From the NCBI GenBank assembly GCA_902363535.1, contig CABJAE010000002.1, forward strand, positions 1 to 64,000: a DNA stretch of 64,000 bases. The letters run 5' to 3'. The notes beneath the pieces are model-generated. The model was not told the origin of the DNA. It saw only the letters and a program-made list of their open reading frames with translations, and searched no databases. Position 1 is the stretch's first letter. Each line of letters begins with the position of its first letter. Below, in pieces: positions 38,401 to 43,717 of the stretch. The stretch is from Peptoniphilaceae bacterium. GTDB lineage: Bacteria; Bacillota; Clostridia; Tissierellales; Peptoniphilaceae. Both the position numbers and the translations under genes were made by a program.

Positions 38401-38744
38401 AAGGGCTTCGGCGCCTTTTCTTCCGATACTTCCGCATCGGTGGCTTCATTGCCCTCTTGCTGCGGCGCCGATTGAGCCGGGGCGTTTTGCGCGGGGCGCG
38501 CCGGTGTCCTTTGCGGCGGCGTGTAGTAGCCGTCGTCGTCTGGGTCGATGAAGTTTGGTAGATGGCTTCCCGCGTTTTGATCGGGGTCGATCCGATTGCC
38601 GTCGGGAGGGATAAATTCCTCGTCGCTGACGGTGGCTCGGTTTTGTCCTGCGGAGCGCGCTTCGACGACGCCGGGCGCCACCACCTCCAGAATCATGATC
38701 AGGGCCAATAACAGGCTCGCGACGCGTTTCATTGCAGTTTTCAT
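26484..38744 (-). CDS. Giant tip-type pilus adhesin with ten Cna-B domains and YPLTG anchor
   Basis: A 4086-residue surface protein. A signal peptide (MKTAMKRVASLLLALIMILE, cut near residue 29) leads into a disordered Pro/Glu/Ala stretch. About ten SpaA/Cna-B modules alternate with larger beta-rich adhesin modules. The ten E-boxes include YTLVEQKAPTGY, YVVEETIAPDGY, YELKEVKAPEGY, YVLEEIAAPNGY, YLLEETKAPIGY, YRLREVQAPKGY, YQIVETKAPNGY and YALKEITAPKGY. Three tandem InlB/BACON-like repeats (VTVRATFRQ type, each ending MPASxVxVxATF) lie around 31090-31790. An Ala/Glu-rich linker lies near 32460-32640. Only about four cysteines occur. The C-terminus has YPLTGG, a membrane segment and RRKKAAKLKGG. 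Y-P-x-TG anchors are typical of tip adhesins such as RrgA. It is first in the pilus operon, behind a clear promoter. The ligand is unknown. Confidence 0.9.
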   Translation of the reverse strand: MKTAMKRVASLLLALIMILEVVAPGVVEARSAGQNRATVSDEEFIPPDGNRIDPDQNAGSHLPNFIDPDDDGYYTPPQRTPARPAQNAPAQSAPQQEGNEATDAEVSEEKAPKPLTQNEADRQEKALEFSKEKELARAKSPQGGIKDKKFTILTRFDTSTVQGPIRKGQYFVIHLDDKLTVNDPESLKRITYNDKAITEKPVYNSTANTITYKIAEDITENIQVPIQVEVDYNTKNIDAGEKTFTVVNSISGLGVVKPKKLLPVVVDSNGNMLSTILEPGRDDVVQVLDQGKDYKVNIDAFGDPVVQGGKIAGIRWNVRVSSTVDLTTLGYSANFTAVKGSGLGAFEDIQVNSKAADADITPNPINGHLGIVDSKHHTLSESAKDLYYTFYTPVKNDQASYMLDLSMALKDRKKVGAVRLVLPQGYSQEAIREATPSRVGMNNRTTILGEFANADQAKWTITDAVSTGDEGNSGLPLETRSLKGNQDVATAKAASYKLDPETGQMVEDQSEHGTGNLPTKETDPAGEQSVGTIAVYEVTTDLKKPEAGEDYSLSGVTISQCQDMYIEQDWTLPAGVNMPAQTFDVRDAQGESLGEWTVGEGEAGKRIRKVTVPGVKYWKIEDDGTAVPRGHKIVQTFDPEKVTVGRTDYKFYEVFNYYDTTKKVHYIHGEANDVTEEKPATFTVLKVDEGDTTKTLSGARYRLQGGGYEAKEIETDANGKATFANVRPGTYTLVEQKAPTGYKLDQDTKTITISRDGEITVSGKNVTISGQAAKTQLVEHNAYPNWPDYMNAMHYGKIDDNGDVEFYLFLKPRKNTYEGSTDRDTRLNISIPGVDVTDVTAYEVLKDTRNRVRTAMENQEVEKEIGKLGSNVINAWHNDRITGASNITDPYTNKTGYQLFFPKQRFNNDQGFLIKVKAHVGDKDTANLSYDWLTDQDTAGNAKIQKDVVLTRQGKGDADAILTITNESFPKQDVSITKVDPEKEVLPGATFVIKDENNKIIASKRSDEKGLVNFSQLPPGKYVVEETIAPDGYLSNGVVFDVTVTEGGQVTYKARFKDGNGTPVPGHDYIIENEDAGQSQEAGKVTKVFQHMRIKEGDGAIGVRPNVWEAYRYESLDYHADIELSNTTAGTRFVIQFDPNLDFTQYVKEIPSIKNENGVVIADPYMDFQTNRLTYVFNKNGTNGVFTGSIDIVGIIPNKYFAQNDGVYEFTTVVAPGTTGVQRIPGTEDKPGAGQTETISVRADYEQYDQGKGSPVSQSYYFGDVYKKGDDRYVDVIAYYNPMGDYSGGSYTLGFSWASTEYGGNANIVNWYAKGYEPAFKLNSVKIYRTLPDMDVIRDPGGNTTFDKKVNYNMPLSFGVRPEQDPFTYQEVYNRTINPDSVVRDSSHGFTLNYDPSKIQMNRAQIKATKPLTIKMPSISPQKEGYVIKQTFKITDENAWKNLWRVFYMGNGTRLESGFANKARAGEALGDQTGQEIPTYTVQRAKLINRRYTPGNFNVLKVSRLDRNTKLPGAIFELTDAKGKVYRRQSGGDGILSFNNIAPGNYELKEVKAPEGYTSSSTTWQVSVDLNGKVTIIELGVGGADRPIVGNDITLEVTNNPVGKKFRVYKKDNEGKPLAGAKFKITPYGKTPGEVQEATSNGSGVVEFRDPLADGTYVLEEIAAPNGYNKLDQKWVVVVKGDSVKIYNYVEPGTQQEIKSILADPGTHWVNVKDRPINGWNLYDNRLSGYADGHSDPYKLGTRIVAINKDEKYVIQRYIINPEGASIPASTAKIHREKPYYPNMNWYEGGEVVKAFKLDRAITDANVEDIRLAGYDITDITSTLNPRKSDYPGEPDRMQIDLPATNTPIVVDVKIPYKDENGGVGTGMDLTYRGTTYWKSDYYESVTNIPVGDATVAGGEGKDIIGSYIADDSLDISNDLKRYGFKLKKVKENDPGEVIEGAVFRLIGPEPLEDERYMTTKKDGTIEFSGLVPGKYKLEEFEAAPGYENVKTDWTVTVKADGKVFIKDNNAANTNNVRSVDGFETAANRISALNRLNKLDKAFGMPEAPIASAEAKESAETEAPITTAEAKDAANAGDAEAENKNADAAQASAPLNDQISRTKQLDNFLTTFGENSGLELGEENVPNPVGAGVWEKVDPARSVGKVRREDPKNEAPMDTKILEINKEDNRFKQAFIYGEPSIGAKPRVIQIHSWDDAFDVTTARPTLTNVKVYQVTNGSIDSTVANLDTMTDITRRVTWSKISNQDTGNKFRLKATIPATFKGWILVVVDTQYTDGLPIGLGSNYTSNDAATIYEKNNYKGWLAESYPNEGCINQQAIKHKVIVNQPQQGGTISADTMEAEENTLVTLSANPAKGWEFVRFNVTANGKTVNVNNNNQFIMPASDVNVTAEFREVPKEYTIATQSGGHGSVTANATQATEGTKVGLIINADRDYELDQLTVTDDAGKPVAVDMQAKTFTMPASNVTVRATFRQKPPTKYNIGIAPMENGTVSTDKGSAAAGETVNLTITPSEGYKLDKLSVTANGQAVEVTNNSFKMPAANVSISATFKKTEEPPTPGDEGTEIKEGEFAQITNEQVGLELKLFKKSRLGESLPDAEFTLKKTDANYENPEETFGTYTAKSNENDGSIVFVDKATGEPLRLEVGHYLLEETKAPIGYQKQSAPWKIEVKEVNGRLVANYTGPEETTNTYIDKEERAKIQPLKELDSGIRYAARTTFINTEGKTYVQRIFIDTRDYKGDGKVNVQIKPVVKREEIDTPGEPPKTTKQGVKTAYRSTYEITDITGLNLNSGSKDMQQIMSIYDLSRPNVYMVNTARWRPFDWGFDEDQINLNKGVYFIDVEGYYDDNIIKEHDANIQLDIEFYTERNFMQAVSRDRNSGKINYENLVGGSYQKGNVALDSVFGPNGNEVGNAKSTPDQKYPNGISKEYTYKGVYYKSGYVTNGNLINKVTTTMNLSPLYTSGKSEEIPKEGLILENDEQAYNITFSKHGRDNPNWEITGEEVTERRLEGAVFKLEQLVGYGWEDVEGSYVSSAFNGYFGFRNLKPGRYRLREVQAPKGYTTIEEPLLYFTVAYSKDDIKVTDDKTGVEKVIPAGGYITMEYGNGSKGIYQYLDGNNKPLPQGGAPLIDFVTSGTAKNMGKIVNEVPGKGEVTIEKFDGNGNPLPGKKDQHGDLTIGAKFKLTRLSAKQAEEGKEDGVYTSTVGEDGKLVFKDLIIGNYKLEEIDPHPGHINNGQVWHFTVGGKGLDPYAEDNTPRNQNITDKITLTSSTMSIQRPQKDDDSTGMTIRPHYGACMEFANEYKLKEGYVVQPGDYFVLKLSNNIDLKGTDTNDVKELDIFADGVGTIAKADYDKDAGTVTYTFTKYANQYELKDFSNRLAAFINIDKVKDSGEQKVGIGLREPLEETETVDVDYTFITGEANYTYTWYDNYYRRYFSKQDYLNMASKIVKFNQDTGEFVQYFYLNRYKKNVLPAEFRYTPNVPVLNLKETAYVLDDNSDAYLAQDMPVSFGVDETSQNLTNWGGRSYEGYLVTPDAPAGLSIPAMDPNTSAIIKVTGTVYNWENVKKTLQSYESDAKLFQNYEGPESIWASRQDVVYVFNNENTAKAKLTIKATNPTNQISVKKVDPDGNPLEGAEFSLLRKNPGEEIFKGIGVSKITKKEKDGIVTFDALKPGEYQIVETKAPNGYSPTTEPVVEFKVSEKTGKIFRKTKDQNGQDVYVELTDTTPLSVVNHKPILFKKIDGNTKDILPAAEFEVHYKEKQADQYKPYQVMDGETKKTLTVTADINGEIKLDLSKNGHYALKEITAPKGYIKPVGYVKEFTLIDNRFHVKERGLEGNVKKNAEGNDKDRSLMFARQNPTNTNTFYSYLVINPGHEERTYDINSLVHCLFDTKKVAFRNVQARRIDKDGKETLIDTETLLQVDENGQLALNIYRSLGGEAGGTAELKSTDTLVIRGTFGPLKSDEPEVKLRFEITDKDGTYTSSYQMKRDDLPESVVYYPRRVDGQSDEAYQEALAKYLKDISDKELTLQYGDGSQDVEILNYKGLYPLTGGFGPHRWIVLLGAAMAAIAAEEYIRRKKAAKLKGGGAPWA

Positions 38745-38816
38745 ATGGATTCCTCCCCGTTTCTAATGCTCGTTTATGTACGAATGATGTGAAATCATTT
38801 TCTTCATTTTGGTAGT

Positions 38817-38851
38817 ACTTCTATAATAAAACATCCACTTCTATAAAACAA
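38817..38851 (-). promoter_or_regulatory. Pilus operon promoter with two direct repeats
   Basis: On the minus strand TTGTTT (38846-38851), a 17-base spacer and TATTAT (38823-38828). Direct repeats ACTTCTATAATAAAAC (38817-38832) and ACTTCTATAAAACA (38837-38850) are offset by 20 bases, about two helical turns, and cover the promoter. They are likely binding sites for a regulator, possibly the divergent TetR-like protein. The giant gene's start has GGGGAGGAA upstream. Confidence 0.6.
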
Positions 38852-39058
38852 GGCAAAAAATGACCAATTACATACTCTTTATGGATTTTTTTAGAAAAAT
38901 TTTTTTGATGAGGCGGAAAATGAAAATTTCGCCCTGCTTTTCTATTTTTCTTCGTGTTTTCAGGTTTTTTTGTCTTATGGTACAATAAGGGCAGAGCTTT
39001 TTTATGCGCGCCGGCGGTGGTTCGTATGATTGTTTTTGGAATGAAAGGGGGCGATCCT

Positions 39059-39631
39059 GTGGCCAGGCAGTACACGAAGGAATTGATTAAGCGGGAGTTT
39101 TTGGCGCTGTTGGAGGAAAAAAGTTTTCATTCGATTACGATTGCCATGTTGGCGGAGCGTTGCGAGATCAGCCGAAACACGTTTTATTACCATTACGACG
39201 ATGTGTATTCGTTGGTGAAGGAGATTTTTGCCGACGAGTTGGTGAAGGTGAATGGGGAGTCTGACGCCACGCTTTCGTGGGAAGAGATGCTGCTCTCCGG
39301 TGCGTCGTTTCTGGTGAAGAATAAGCGGGCGGCGCAGAATTTGTTTCAGTCCATCGACAAGAAGGACACGGACGCCTATCTTTTCGAGCTGTGCGAATCG
39401 GTGATGCGGCGCTATGTGGAGGCTGTGTGTGCGGAGAAGGGGATTTGTGCGCAGGAGGCGGACAAGCGGCTGGTGATTGATTTTTACCGGGCGGCCCTGG
39501 TGGGCCTTATGGACAAGTGGGTCCAGGAGGGGATGCAGACGTCGCCGGAGGAGGCGATTCTTCGCATCGGGCAGTTGTTCGACGGCAACATTGAGCGCTC
39601 GCTTAGGATCAGTGCGTCGTTAGGTGAATGA
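39059..39631 (+). CDS. TetR/AcrR-type regulator, divergent from the pilus operon
   Basis: A 190-residue regulator. The start is GTG 39059 (VARQYTKELIKREF), 8 bases after AAAGGGGG; upstream in-frame ATGs lack ribosome sites. The TetR helix-turn-helix is IKREFLALLEEKSFHSITIA, then LAERCEISRNTFYYHYDDVYSLV (about 8-52), with the typical TFYYHY recognition helix. The C-terminal helical part (about 60-190) resembles the TetR C-terminal domain of the DhaS/DUF type and would bind a ligand. An extended -10 box TGGTACAAT lies at 38978-38986. Its position directly upstream of and opposite to the pilus operon makes it the leading candidate to control pilus expression, which is inference from context. Confidence 0.85.
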   Translation: MARQYTKELIKREFLALLEEKSFHSITIAMLAERCEISRNTFYYHYDDVYSLVKEIFADELVKVNGESDATLSWEEMLLSGASFLVKNKRAAQNLFQSIDKKDTDAYLFELCESVMRRYVEAVCAEKGICAQEADKRLVIDFYRAALVGLMDKWVQEGMQTSPEEAILRIGQLFDGNIERSLRISASLGE

Positions 39632-39635
39632 TTTT

Positions 39636-39677
39636 GTGTACAGGGCCTTCGTTGCGAAGGTTTTGTACACTTTTTTT
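39636..39677 (+). terminator. Terminator of the TetR-like gene
   Basis: GTGTACA and TGTACAC enclose CCTTCG-TTG-CGAAGG, followed by seven Ts. Confidence 0.9.
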
Positions 39678-39812
39678 GTTTTGTCCTATTTTTATGCAAT
39701 TTTCATGGGGTGATGGACCTTCGGACAATGGGGCCGCTTTAACCGTTGCCTGTTGTTTTTTTCCTTTATATGATGGGCCGAGAAGCCAATGGAGGGTAAA
39801 GGAGGTATTCCT

Positions 39813-41609
39813 ATGAAGATTAAAACGGTTGACGATCGTTTGCGGCTGGGCAACGGGGATTACGACCGCCTGGTGAATTCCAGAAAGCCGGCAGGGATCG
39901 ACGATAAGCGGGCTTATATTGTGGGCACGGGGATCGCGGGGCTATCTGCGGCGGGTTTTCTGATTAAGGACGCGAAGATGGATCCTTCGAGGATTGTGTT
40001 TTTGGAAAAGGATGCCGTCCCCGGCGGCGCCTTGGACGGGAAGCTGCTTTCGGATCTGGGCTATGTGGCCCGGGGCGGCCGGGAAACGGGGCATCATTTC
40101 GAGGTGCTCTGGGATTTGTTGAGCGTGATTCCTTCGCGGGAGGATCCGCGTGTGTCGATTCTGGATCATTTGTATTACACGAATTTGGACGATCCGAATT
40201 TCAGCCTCTGCCGCGTCACGAAAAATCGCGGGGAGCGCTACGACAATGGGAAGTTTAATTTGTCGAATGATGTGATTAGGGAGATTCTCCACTTGGTCAT
40301 GACGCCGGATGAGCGGCTGGAGGAGGTGACGGTGGAGGAAGTGTTCAGCGACGAGTTTTTGGAAAGTGATTTCTGGACGTTTTACCGCACGATGTTTGCT
40401 TTTGAAAATTGGCATTCGGTGCTGGAGCTGAAGCTTTACATCAATCGCTTTATTCACCACGTGGGCGGTCTGCCGGATTTGTCGGCGCTGCAGTTTACCC
40501 GCCACGACCAGTATGAATCCATTGTGGTGCCCATGATGGATTGGCTCAAGGCCAAGGGCGTGCGCACGGAATATAATTGCGACGTGCTGGATGTGGAGTT
40601 CGCTCTTTCGGACACGAAGAAGGCGGCGACGCGGATTGTGGCCGTGGATGCCGCGAGCGGGGCGGACCGATCGATTCCTCTTTCGGAGAATGATTTGGTC
40701 TTTATTACCACCGGGTCTTTGGTGGAATCTTCCGCCTACGGATCCAATGAATCGGCGCCGGACTTTGCCATCGACGAGGAAGGGAGTTTCCGTTTGTGGA
40801 AGGCCATTGCGAAGAAGTCGCCGGAGTTCGGGCGGCCGGAGGTGTTCACGTCGGACATCGCCAAGTCCAATTGGGAATCGGCCACGATCACGGTAAAGAG
40901 CGCGGCCATCGCGAAGTACATTGAGGCGATTACGAAGCGCAGTCCCTACACGGGCAAGGTGGTGACCGGGGGGATTGTGACGGCGCTGGATTCGTCTTGG
41001 CTCATGAGCTGGACGATTAACCGCCAGGGCCAATACATCGGTCAACCGGAAGATGAAATCGCCGTGTGGGTCTACGGTCTGTTTACGGATAAAGAAGGCG
41101 ATTATGTGAAGAAGCCCATGAAGGCCTGCACCGGGGAAGAAATCGCCAAGGAATGGCTCTACCACATCGGCGTGCCGGAGGATGAAATTGACGATTTGGC
41201 GAAGGACACGTCGACGATTCCCGTGTTTATGCCCTACATTACGGCGCAGTTTATGCCGCGAAGCTTCGGCGACCGGCCCTATGTGGTGCCGAAGCACGCC
41301 GTGAACTTTGCCTTCTTGGGGCAATTTGTCGAAACCCTGGACGATCCCGGACGGGACACGGTGTTTACCACGGAATATTCCGCCCGCTGCGCCATGGAGG
41401 CTGTGTATGTGCTCACGGGGGTTGAAAAATGCGTGCCGGAAGTGTTCGCTTCCCGCTACGATATGCGCTATGTCCTCGCCGGCATCAGCGCTCTGAACGA
41501 CGGGGAAAAATATGAGCTGAATCTGCCCATGGAGATTATGCTCAAGATTGCGAAGAAAATCGGCGGGACGGAGATCGAGAATATGCTGAAGGAATATAAT
41601 ATTATATAG
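39813..41609 (+). CDS. ohyA: Oleate hydratase (FAD-dependent, MCRA family)
   Basis: A 598-residue enzyme that adds water to the cis-9 double bond of oleic acid, giving 10-hydroxystearate; this can detoxify host unsaturated fatty acids. The start is ATG 39813 (MKIKTVDDRLRLGNGDYD), 7 bases after AAAGGAGG; the frame is open 8 codons further. The FAD-binding motif is AYIVGTGIAGLSAAGFLI (about 34-51), followed by FLEKDAVPGGALDG. Other family blocks are YVARGGRETGHHFEVLWDL, KNRGERYDNGKFNLS and MSWTINRQGQYIGQPED. Length and motif order match characterised oleate hydratases. It stands alone between the TetR-like gene and a repeat region; control by that regulator is possible but not shown. Confidence 0.95.
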   Translation: MKIKTVDDRLRLGNGDYDRLVNSRKPAGIDDKRAYIVGTGIAGLSAAGFLIKDAKMDPSRIVFLEKDAVPGGALDGKLLSDLGYVARGGRETGHHFEVLWDLLSVIPSREDPRVSILDHLYYTNLDDPNFSLCRVTKNRGERYDNGKFNLSNDVIREILHLVMTPDERLEEVTVEEVFSDEFLESDFWTFYRTMFAFENWHSVLELKLYINRFIHHVGGLPDLSALQFTRHDQYESIVVPMMDWLKAKGVRTEYNCDVLDVEFALSDTKKAATRIVAVDAASGADRSIPLSENDLVFITTGSLVESSAYGSNESAPDFAIDEEGSFRLWKAIAKKSPEFGRPEVFTSDIAKSNWESATITVKSAAIAKYIEAITKRSPYTGKVVTGGIVTALDSSWLMSWTINRQGQYIGQPEDEIAVWVYGLFTDKEGDYVKKPMKACTGEEIAKEWLYHIGVPEDEIDDLAKDTSTIPVFMPYITAQFMPRSFGDRPYVVPKHAVNFAFLGQFVETLDDPGRDTVFTTEYSARCAMEAVYVLTGVEKCVPEVFASRYDMRYVLAGISALNDGEKYELNLPMEIMLKIAKKIGGTEIENMLKEYNII

Positions 41610-41619
41610 GAAGGAAAGA

Positions 41620-42060
41620 GCAGAGGAGTAAGCATTTAATTTTTCTTCTCGTAGCTTATGTTCATCAGATTAATCCGGGGGAGGGAAAAAGGGCGTTGCG
41701 ATTTCATGACCTATCCCGACGAGGGTCGCGAGGCGTTGGAAGGTCAGATGCAGTCTTACACCGTTTCGGGGAGGCGAAGCCTTCACGAAACGGATGTATA
41801 GTTGTACGCCCTCAACCCGCGGGGGCTATGTACTTCCTCTTAAACGCGAAGCAGAGGAATAAGCATTTGATTTTTCTTCTCGTAGCTTATGTTCATCAGA
41901 TTAATCCGGGGGAGGGAAAAAGGGCGTTGCGATTCGCCCTTATCCCTCCCCCGGACCCCTACCCTTTATCCCTAACGCTTTCTATATGTGCGAAGCCCTG
42001 GCGGGCTTCGATTCCTGTTGGGCTGTGTCGCCGAAAAATTGTTCTTATTCAGGAATTTTG
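41620..42060. repeat. Mosaic intergenic repeat, copy R4 (two units)
   Basis: Two tandem units start with the same TTTTTCTTCTCGTAGCTTATG stretch (about 41638 and 41872), each followed by CCGGGGGAGGGAAAAAGGGCG. The first unit continues into the GACCT...AGGTC hairpin and the CCGTTTCG...CGAAACGG/GTATAGTTGTA block of R1. The second forms a full stem, CCGGGGGAGGG (41906-41916) with CCCTCCCCCGG (41944-41954), and inner AAGGGCG/CGCCCTT. It then has GAAGCCC-TGGC-GGGCTTC and ATTCCTGTTGGGCTGT, the reverse complement of the R3 block. An open frame across it is not a believable gene. Confidence 0.8.
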
Positions 42061-42145
42061 TATTGAGGTTTTTTTAGGCGGGGTCGTTGCGATTCGCTTT
42101 CGAAACAGTATTTTGACCCAAATAAAATCACCCAAGGAAAGTATT

Positions 42146-42175
42146 TTGTCCGTTGTTTCATTTATGTGTTACAAT
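42146..42175 (+). promoter_or_regulatory. Promoter of the RelBE-like pair
   Basis: TTGTCC (42146-42151), an 18-base spacer and TACAAT (42170-42175), 20 bases before the antitoxin start. Confidence 0.6.
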
Positions 42176-42194
42176 GTATTCAGAGGTGAGGAGT

Positions 42195-42419
42195 ATGAAA
42201 ACTGTATCTGTACGCCTGAATGAGGAAGAGGAAAGGGCCTTTTCCGCTTATGCCGCGATCATGGGCCTGCCTTTGTCTACTTTGTTTAAAAAGCTTATGG
42301 AAGAGCGCCTTGAAGATGAATTTGATTTGAAAATTGCGGAAGATTTTCTCGATAGAGAAGCAAGGGGCGACGTAAAAACGCGGTCCATCGACGCATTGTT
42401 TCAAGAGCTCGACTTATGA
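42195..42419 (+). CDS. RelB/DinJ-type antitoxin (ribbon-helix-helix)
   Basis: A 74-residue antitoxin. The start is ATG 42195 (MKTVSVRLNEEEERAFSAYA), 4 bases after GAGGTGAGGAG; an earlier in-frame TTG lies inside the promoter. The N-terminal beta strand plus two helices (MKTVSVRLNEEEE, then MGLPLSTLFKKLMEERL) form a ribbon-helix-helix DNA-binding unit. The acidic C-terminal half (EDEFDLKIAEDFLDREARG) should wrap the toxin. It overlaps the toxin gene by 4 bases (ATGA). It presumably neutralises the RelE-like toxin and represses the shared promoter, as in other relBE loci. Confidence 0.88.
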   Translation: MKTVSVRLNEEEERAFSAYAAIMGLPLSTLFKKLMEERLEDEFDLKIAEDFLDREARGDVKTRSIDALFQELDL

Positions 42420-42682
42420 CTTATGAATTAAGGACGGATAAGCGATTCGATAAAGCCTTTAAAAAGCTCGATCGGCCGATTCAGATCATGCTTAAAGAGT
42501 GGATCGAGAAGAATTTAATGGACTGCGACGATCCGCGGCGCATCGGAAAGGCTTTAACGGGTAATTTGTCGGATATTTGGCGGTATCGCGTCGGAAATTA
42601 TCGACTGTTGTGCAAAATCGACGATGGCGCGCTCGTTATTTTTGCACTGAATGTCGGGCACAGAAAAGATATTTATAAATAG
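42416..42682 (+). CDS. RelE-type mRNA interferase toxin
   Basis: An 88-residue toxin of the RelE/ParE fold. Family features are the N-terminal FDKAFKKLDRPIQIMLKEWI helices, the GKALTGNLSDIWRYRVGNYRLLCKI strand block with the conserved WRYRVGNYR arginines, and the C-terminal VGHRKDIYK. RelE toxins cleave mRNA in the ribosome A site; ParE relatives poison gyrase. The terminal HRKDIY favours RelE. It is translated with the antitoxin through an ATGA overlap and is followed by a terminator. Confidence 0.9.
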   Translation: MTYELRTDKRFDKAFKKLDRPIQIMLKEWIEKNLMDCDDPRRIGKALTGNLSDIWRYRVGNYRLLCKIDDGALVIFALNVGHRKDIYK

Positions 42683-42697
42683 AAGAAATCAGATCGA

Positions 42698-42736
42698 AGA
42701 CAAATCTCGAACAACACACGGGGTTTGTCTTTTTTT
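42698..42736 (+). terminator. Terminator of the RelBE-like pair
   Basis: AGACAAA (42698-42704) and TTTGTCT (42724-42730), followed by a T-run. The 3' part, CGGGGTTTGTCT, matches the sequence encoding the end of the IS1182-type transposase. Confidence 0.8.
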
Positions 42737-42737
42737 C

Positions 42738-42815
42738 TGTCGCAACGCCCCGGGCCCGGCTCTTTTCATGACCTATCCTAAAGCGCGAAGCGAGTCGTTG
42801 GAAGGTCACAATTGC
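42738..42815. repeat. Mosaic intergenic repeat, short copy R5
   Basis: TCGCAACGCCCCGGGCCCGG is followed by GACCTATCC...GTCGTTGGAAGGTC, the hairpin block also found in R1 and R4. The 60 bases before the HEPN gene hold only A/T-rich promoter-like sequence and AGAGGAG. Confidence 0.65.
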
Positions 42816-42902
42816 ACTGATAGGAGATTAATTGGCTTTTAGTAATTCATTTGGGTATAAAGTTTATAAAGCTATCTTTTATTTTTTGAGAGGAGATACA
42901 GT

Positions 42903-43415
42903 ATGCTGCCCCAAGATCAAATGATTATAGTGCAACAATATGTGTCAATTTGTTTTATCACTGAGCTTTACAACAACAACTTTTTAGAAAGCCAGTTTTT
43001 TAATGATATGAAATTTGACAACGAAAGTATTAAAGATTGCATAAAGGCAATCAATATCGATAATGATGGAATGTTCTTAATCTTTTTATATTCGCTGTTG
43101 TTGATTCCTAAGGAAAAAATTTATGATGTGTACAAAGATGAATATGACGCCCTCGATAAAAAAATTGACGGCTTGAAGATTCCTCTTGATTCAACATATC
43201 CCGCATCTCATAAGAAATACATCAGGCATATTCGTAACGCAATTGCCCATGGTAAGGTTGAATTTAAAGAGGATAGCATATTCTTTAATGATGATTATAG
43301 GGGCAATCAATTTTGTGTCGAAATTCCACGTTGTAAGATAGGGGATATATTAACTGACCTTCAGAAAATATTACTAAACTATGTAACGGATCTAAAGAAT
43401 GGCCGGTCATTTTAA
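42903..43415 (+). CDS. HEPN-type protein, possible RNase
   Basis: A 170-residue A+T-rich gene. Near the C-terminal third it carries RHIRNAIAHGKVEF, with the HEPN catalytic pattern R-x4-H (Arg111, His116). HEPN domains are compact all-helical units that act as RNases in toxin-antitoxin and defence systems when they keep this motif. The rest is helical with a hydrophobic stretch (FLIFLYSLLLIP, about 58-69) and shows no other domain. No antitoxin gene (such as a nucleotidyltransferase) is adjacent; its neighbours are a RelBE-like pair and a Panacea/PemK-like pair. The start has AGAGGAG upstream. The defence role is inference. Confidence 0.65.
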   Translation: MLPQDQMIIVQQYVSICFITELYNNNFLESQFFNDMKFDNESIKDCIKAINIDNDGMFLIFLYSLLLIPKEKIYDVYKDEYDALDKKIDGLKIPLDSTYPASHKKYIRHIRNAIAHGKVEFKEDSIFFNDDYRGNQFCVEIPRCKIGDILTDLQKILLNYVTDLKNGRSF

Positions 43416-43449
43416 TATCCACAAAGCAAAATGACCCCTAAAGACGGAA

Positions 43450-43485
43450 AGATCGAGTCGGCATTTTGCTTGCTCGATTTTGTTT
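43450..43485 (+). terminator. Terminator of the HEPN gene
   Basis: ATCGAG and CTCGAT with inner pairs, followed by TTTTGTTTT. Nearly the same hairpin occurs at 8447-8480 on the other strand. From 43486 to 43717 no gene or clear signal is seen. Confidence 0.75.
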
Positions 43486-43717
43486 TCTATACCATTCATT
43501 CTCTGCGGATTTCCTTCGTTCACGGCTCTACCTCAGACGAAGACCCCCTGCTTTTCTTTCTATATAAGTACCTCAATCTAATTGATTTCTCTTGAGCTTT
43601 TTTTATGCCATTATTTGTCCGGCGTTTTGCCCATAAAAAACTCCCCCATCTCACTTTCTTCTTTTGCCGAGGGCAGAAGCGGAAAGGTGCGGAGGAGTAA
43701 AAGCATGCAGATCCTTT

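Noticed and set aside
26484..38744. Thioester domain in the giant pilus adhesin
   Set aside because: Cysteines are followed by Gln-containing stretches (SQCQDM, EGCINQQ), but the required partner motif and domain outline were not recognisable.
39942..41324. Long open frame (460 codons) opposite the oleate hydratase gene
   Set aside because: It is a mirror of the G+C-biased codon use of a certain gene, with no ribosome site and low-complexity Arg/His content.
41696..42223. Open frame of 175 codons across repeat R4
   Set aside because: It is composed wholly of repeat blocks that also occur in the opposite orientation elsewhere; no ribosome site.
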